Shown in pieces: positions 30,050 to 31,689 of a DNA stretch of 31,689 nucleotides. The position numbers and the translations under genes are program-made. Within the stretch, counting starts at the first letter, position 1, and the number at the start of each line of letters is the position of its first letter. This DNA comes from Asparagopsis taxiformis (taxonomy: Eukaryota; Rhodophyta; Florideophyceae; Bonnemaisoniales; Bonnemaisoniaceae), in NCBI GenBank assembly GCA_030407315.1, contig JALQPE010001889.1, positions 1-31,689 on the forward strand, read 5' to 3'. Under the pieces are notes generated by a model. It ran no database searches. It worked only from the letters and a program-made list of their open reading frames with translations, and was not told the DNA's origin.

Positions 30050-30225
30050 TCACTAGCCGTTCCTACTGACGCTCTTGCGTACAACAGCTTCGCTTTGGGG
30101 CAGCTCTGCCGTTCTACTTACCACGCCTTTTGGCGCGTTTCGTTCAATTAGACGACTTTTTCTACCCCTTGGGGTCAACTTTCCGGAAGTACCGAGATAT
30201 TTGGCTCGTCTGGCACGTTGTGCCG
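29950..30225. repeat. Cluster of short perfect hairpins
   Basis: Within 275 bases occur ACCGCTCGCGGT, ACCCGACGGGT, ACGCTCTTGCGT, GGCAGCTCTGCC, CGCCTTTTGGCG, ACCCCTTGGGGT, TTCCGGAA and GGCACGTTGTGCC. Arms are 4-5 bp and loops 0-4 bases. Each alone could be chance; the run of eight is denser than expected by a rough estimate. Confidence 0.55.
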
Positions 30226-31689
30226 TTGCGTCCACGTAGGGTCACGATACCCGCCACTTCACGAGGAACCATTCCTCCTGATCGTCCGTCGACGACATAA
30301 TCGATCAAGTCGTCTATGGCGAATTCCTGTTTCCTCAGGTGGTTCCAGTTTCTGGGAGACAGTTCCCGTTCGGGTATAACCTCTTGGCTCGACGAGCGTC
30401 GTCTGCTTCCGGTGTTGGCCGTGTCACCCGCAGGGTTTATCGGCTCAGCCGAAGTTGGCTTCTTGGGATATTTCCATGCCGTGTGGTCGGCTTATTCTTG
30501 TTTGTCGACGAGAGCGACTATTCTTCTTCGGACTTGTTCCGGTTGGTGCCTTATGGGTTGATCGGCGTAGCCGGAGAACGTCTTGTTGGCGTCTTGGGAA
30601 GCAGGTTCCTGCATTGTGTCAAGAGTTTCATCCTCGGGCGGTCAATTTGAGTGGACATTGGCTGTGAAGCAGCATTGTTATTACGACGTATGTCAGCCTG
30701 GGCCCCCTCCTCAAAGACGGTTCGTCTCGGACCGATACTCGGTGTGTTAGTTACGGAATTACCTTCAACCGCGGGAGCGGATGACAAAGGCTTGGTTACA
30801 GGGTGACCTGGGGTTGTCCGGGGTGAAGAGGTACGCGCTGCGGACCTGATGTCTCGCGACGTAGTCGTTCTTCCGCCATAGTCGGCACCGTGTTGGCGGC
30901 TTGATCGTCGGTTCTTGCCGCAGGTACGGGTGCTCCGTTAGAAGTTAACCGTGAGTGCGGTATTTCCTGTTCAGTTGTGGCGCATACGTCACGCGGTCGT
31001 GGCTAACTTGTTCGACAAGTCCATCACGTTCAATATGGACGGTACGCCTACCGGCTTTAGCAACCTTAAAAGGTCACTTGCGACCAGTGGCGTCAACTTG
31101 TTGTCGTTCCCGTACTTCGGGTTGTCAAAGGTAGACGTAGTCACCCTCCTGAAGGAGTCGTTTGGTCTTCCGGCCCTCGGTCAAAGTCCCGTTTATAACG
31201 CGCTTGCGTGCTTGTAGCCGTTGACCGGACCTTCTCAATTGCGTGAGCAATCCGCTGCAGGAATCTGTTCACAGAAAGCGTCCGTTTTTGCCGTGATCTC
31301 GTCGAGTGATGAAGGGAGTAAGGTGGGGGGGGTCGAATTAGGATAAGGTCAAGGGTGTCGTCCCTGTCGTGCGATGCACGTGCGTATTATACGCGTAAGT
31401 CAACGCTGGTGCGTACACATCCCAGTCATTCTGGTTCTCATTTACGTATTTGCGTAACATGTTCAACAACGTACGGTTATACCGTTCTACCTGACCGTTG
31501 GTCTGAGGGTGGTAGGTTTGTTGGGACAAGTTCTTTGTTCCAAGTTGCAGGCAAACAGCCTGAAAAAGTTTGGAAGCAAACTGAGGTCCATTATCGGAAA
31601 GCAACGTCCCTAGGGGACCGTACTTGAAACCCAGTGGTGCAAAAGGCAACAGCCACAATGGTAAGCAGTGATACTGCGTAATGGTACAA
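30050..31689 (-). pseudogene. Gypsy pol 3' end: integrase core, C-terminal domain and chromodomain-like segment
   Basis: From the right edge the minus strand reads the end of the integrase core: LLSDNGPQFASKLFQ (catalytic Asp at 31593-31595), then TYHPQTNGQVERYNRTLL (catalytic Glu at 31485-31487) and YAPALTYAYNTHVHR. One frameshift near 31350 leads to ILIRPPPPYSLHHS and NRFLQRIAHAIEKV. More frameshifts follow, then RLLQEGDYVYL, GRRTVHIERDGLVEQVSHDR and VTYAPQLNRKYR, the SH3-like C-terminal domain. Near 30290-30150 EWFLVKWR and DPTWTQRHNVPDE resemble a chromodomain. Frames end near 30053. The first Asp of the triad lies outside the window. At least five indels make it non-functional. Confidence 0.75.

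Larger units (their letters stand above)
25882..31689 (-). mobile_element. Ty3/Gypsy element with chromodomain-like pol end and antisense ORF block (continues past the window)
   Basis: Read on the minus strand: integrase core, integrase C-terminus and chromodomain-like segment (31689 to 30050), a non-coding hairpin-rich stretch, a large ORF region lying antisense (29800 to 26573), a further hairpin-rich spacer, a polypurine tract (26100 to 26084) and the LTR (26083 to 25882). The LTR, tract and integrase agree on strand, which argues that the plus-strand ORFs are not a gag of a separate plus element. Confidence 0.65.

Noticed and set aside
30951..31217. Plus-strand ORF of 88 residues
   Set aside because: It is the antisense shadow of the Gypsy integrase C-terminal domain.
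1..31689. CRISPR array, rRNA genes, bacterial operons
   Set aside because: No regularly spaced identical repeats, no conserved rRNA segments and no bacterial gene spacing were seen.

Overview
The window looks like eukaryotic nuclear DNA from a repeat-rich, intron-poor genome, and most of it is retrotransposon wreckage. There is no bacterial operon layout and no Shine-Dalgarno spacing. Nearly every recognisable reading frame is broken by single-base frameshifts or TAG stops. The elements are Ty3/Gypsy chromoviruses with chromodomains and a Ty1/Copia element whose gag resembles the fungal and protist type. An oomycete, a red alga or a fungus would all fit, and I cannot decide between them from sequence alone. 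All family assignments rest on motifs read by eye.

Layout. 0.4-4.2 kb (+): a long decayed gene with a ParB-like domain near its N-terminal side and a 2OG-Fe(II) dioxygenase-like (PhyH-like) double-stranded beta-helix at its C-terminus. 4.2-6.6 kb: short repeats built around GGACGTCC-type words, a long palindrome and a purine-rich strand. 6.9-8.3 kb (+): the 3' end of a chromovirus (integrase C-terminus, chromodomain, an extra downstream ORF, probable LTR). 8.4-10.8 kb (-): a second, internally deleted Gypsy element with an unusual gag carrying C2H2 fingers as well as a zinc knuckle, plus a probable primer-binding site and TATA-containing leader. 11-18.4 kb: low-coding sequence with a few plausible minus-strand exons, the best of which encodes a one-pass membrane protein with a His-rich tail. 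18.4-21.2 kb (-): a WD40-TIR fusion gene, broken by two one-base frameshifts at T runs and by a 417-bp insertion flanked by a GATG duplication. 21.8-25.6 kb (+): a Copia element truncated inside reverse transcriptase. 25.9-31.7 kb (-, running off the window): a Gypsy element whose LTR, polypurine tract and integrase show it lies on the minus strand, while a large ORF region lies antisense between pol and the 3' LTR.

Most interesting points: the ParB-like plus dioxygenase fusion; the WD40-TIR gene, whose frame is restored exactly by removing the insertion plus one TSD copy, and whose TIR has Asp where the NADase Glu is expected; the antisense ORF block and the dense small hairpins of the right-hand Gypsy element; and the C2H2-finger gag. 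Because many breaks are one-base changes in homopolymers, assembly error must be considered alongside real decay.
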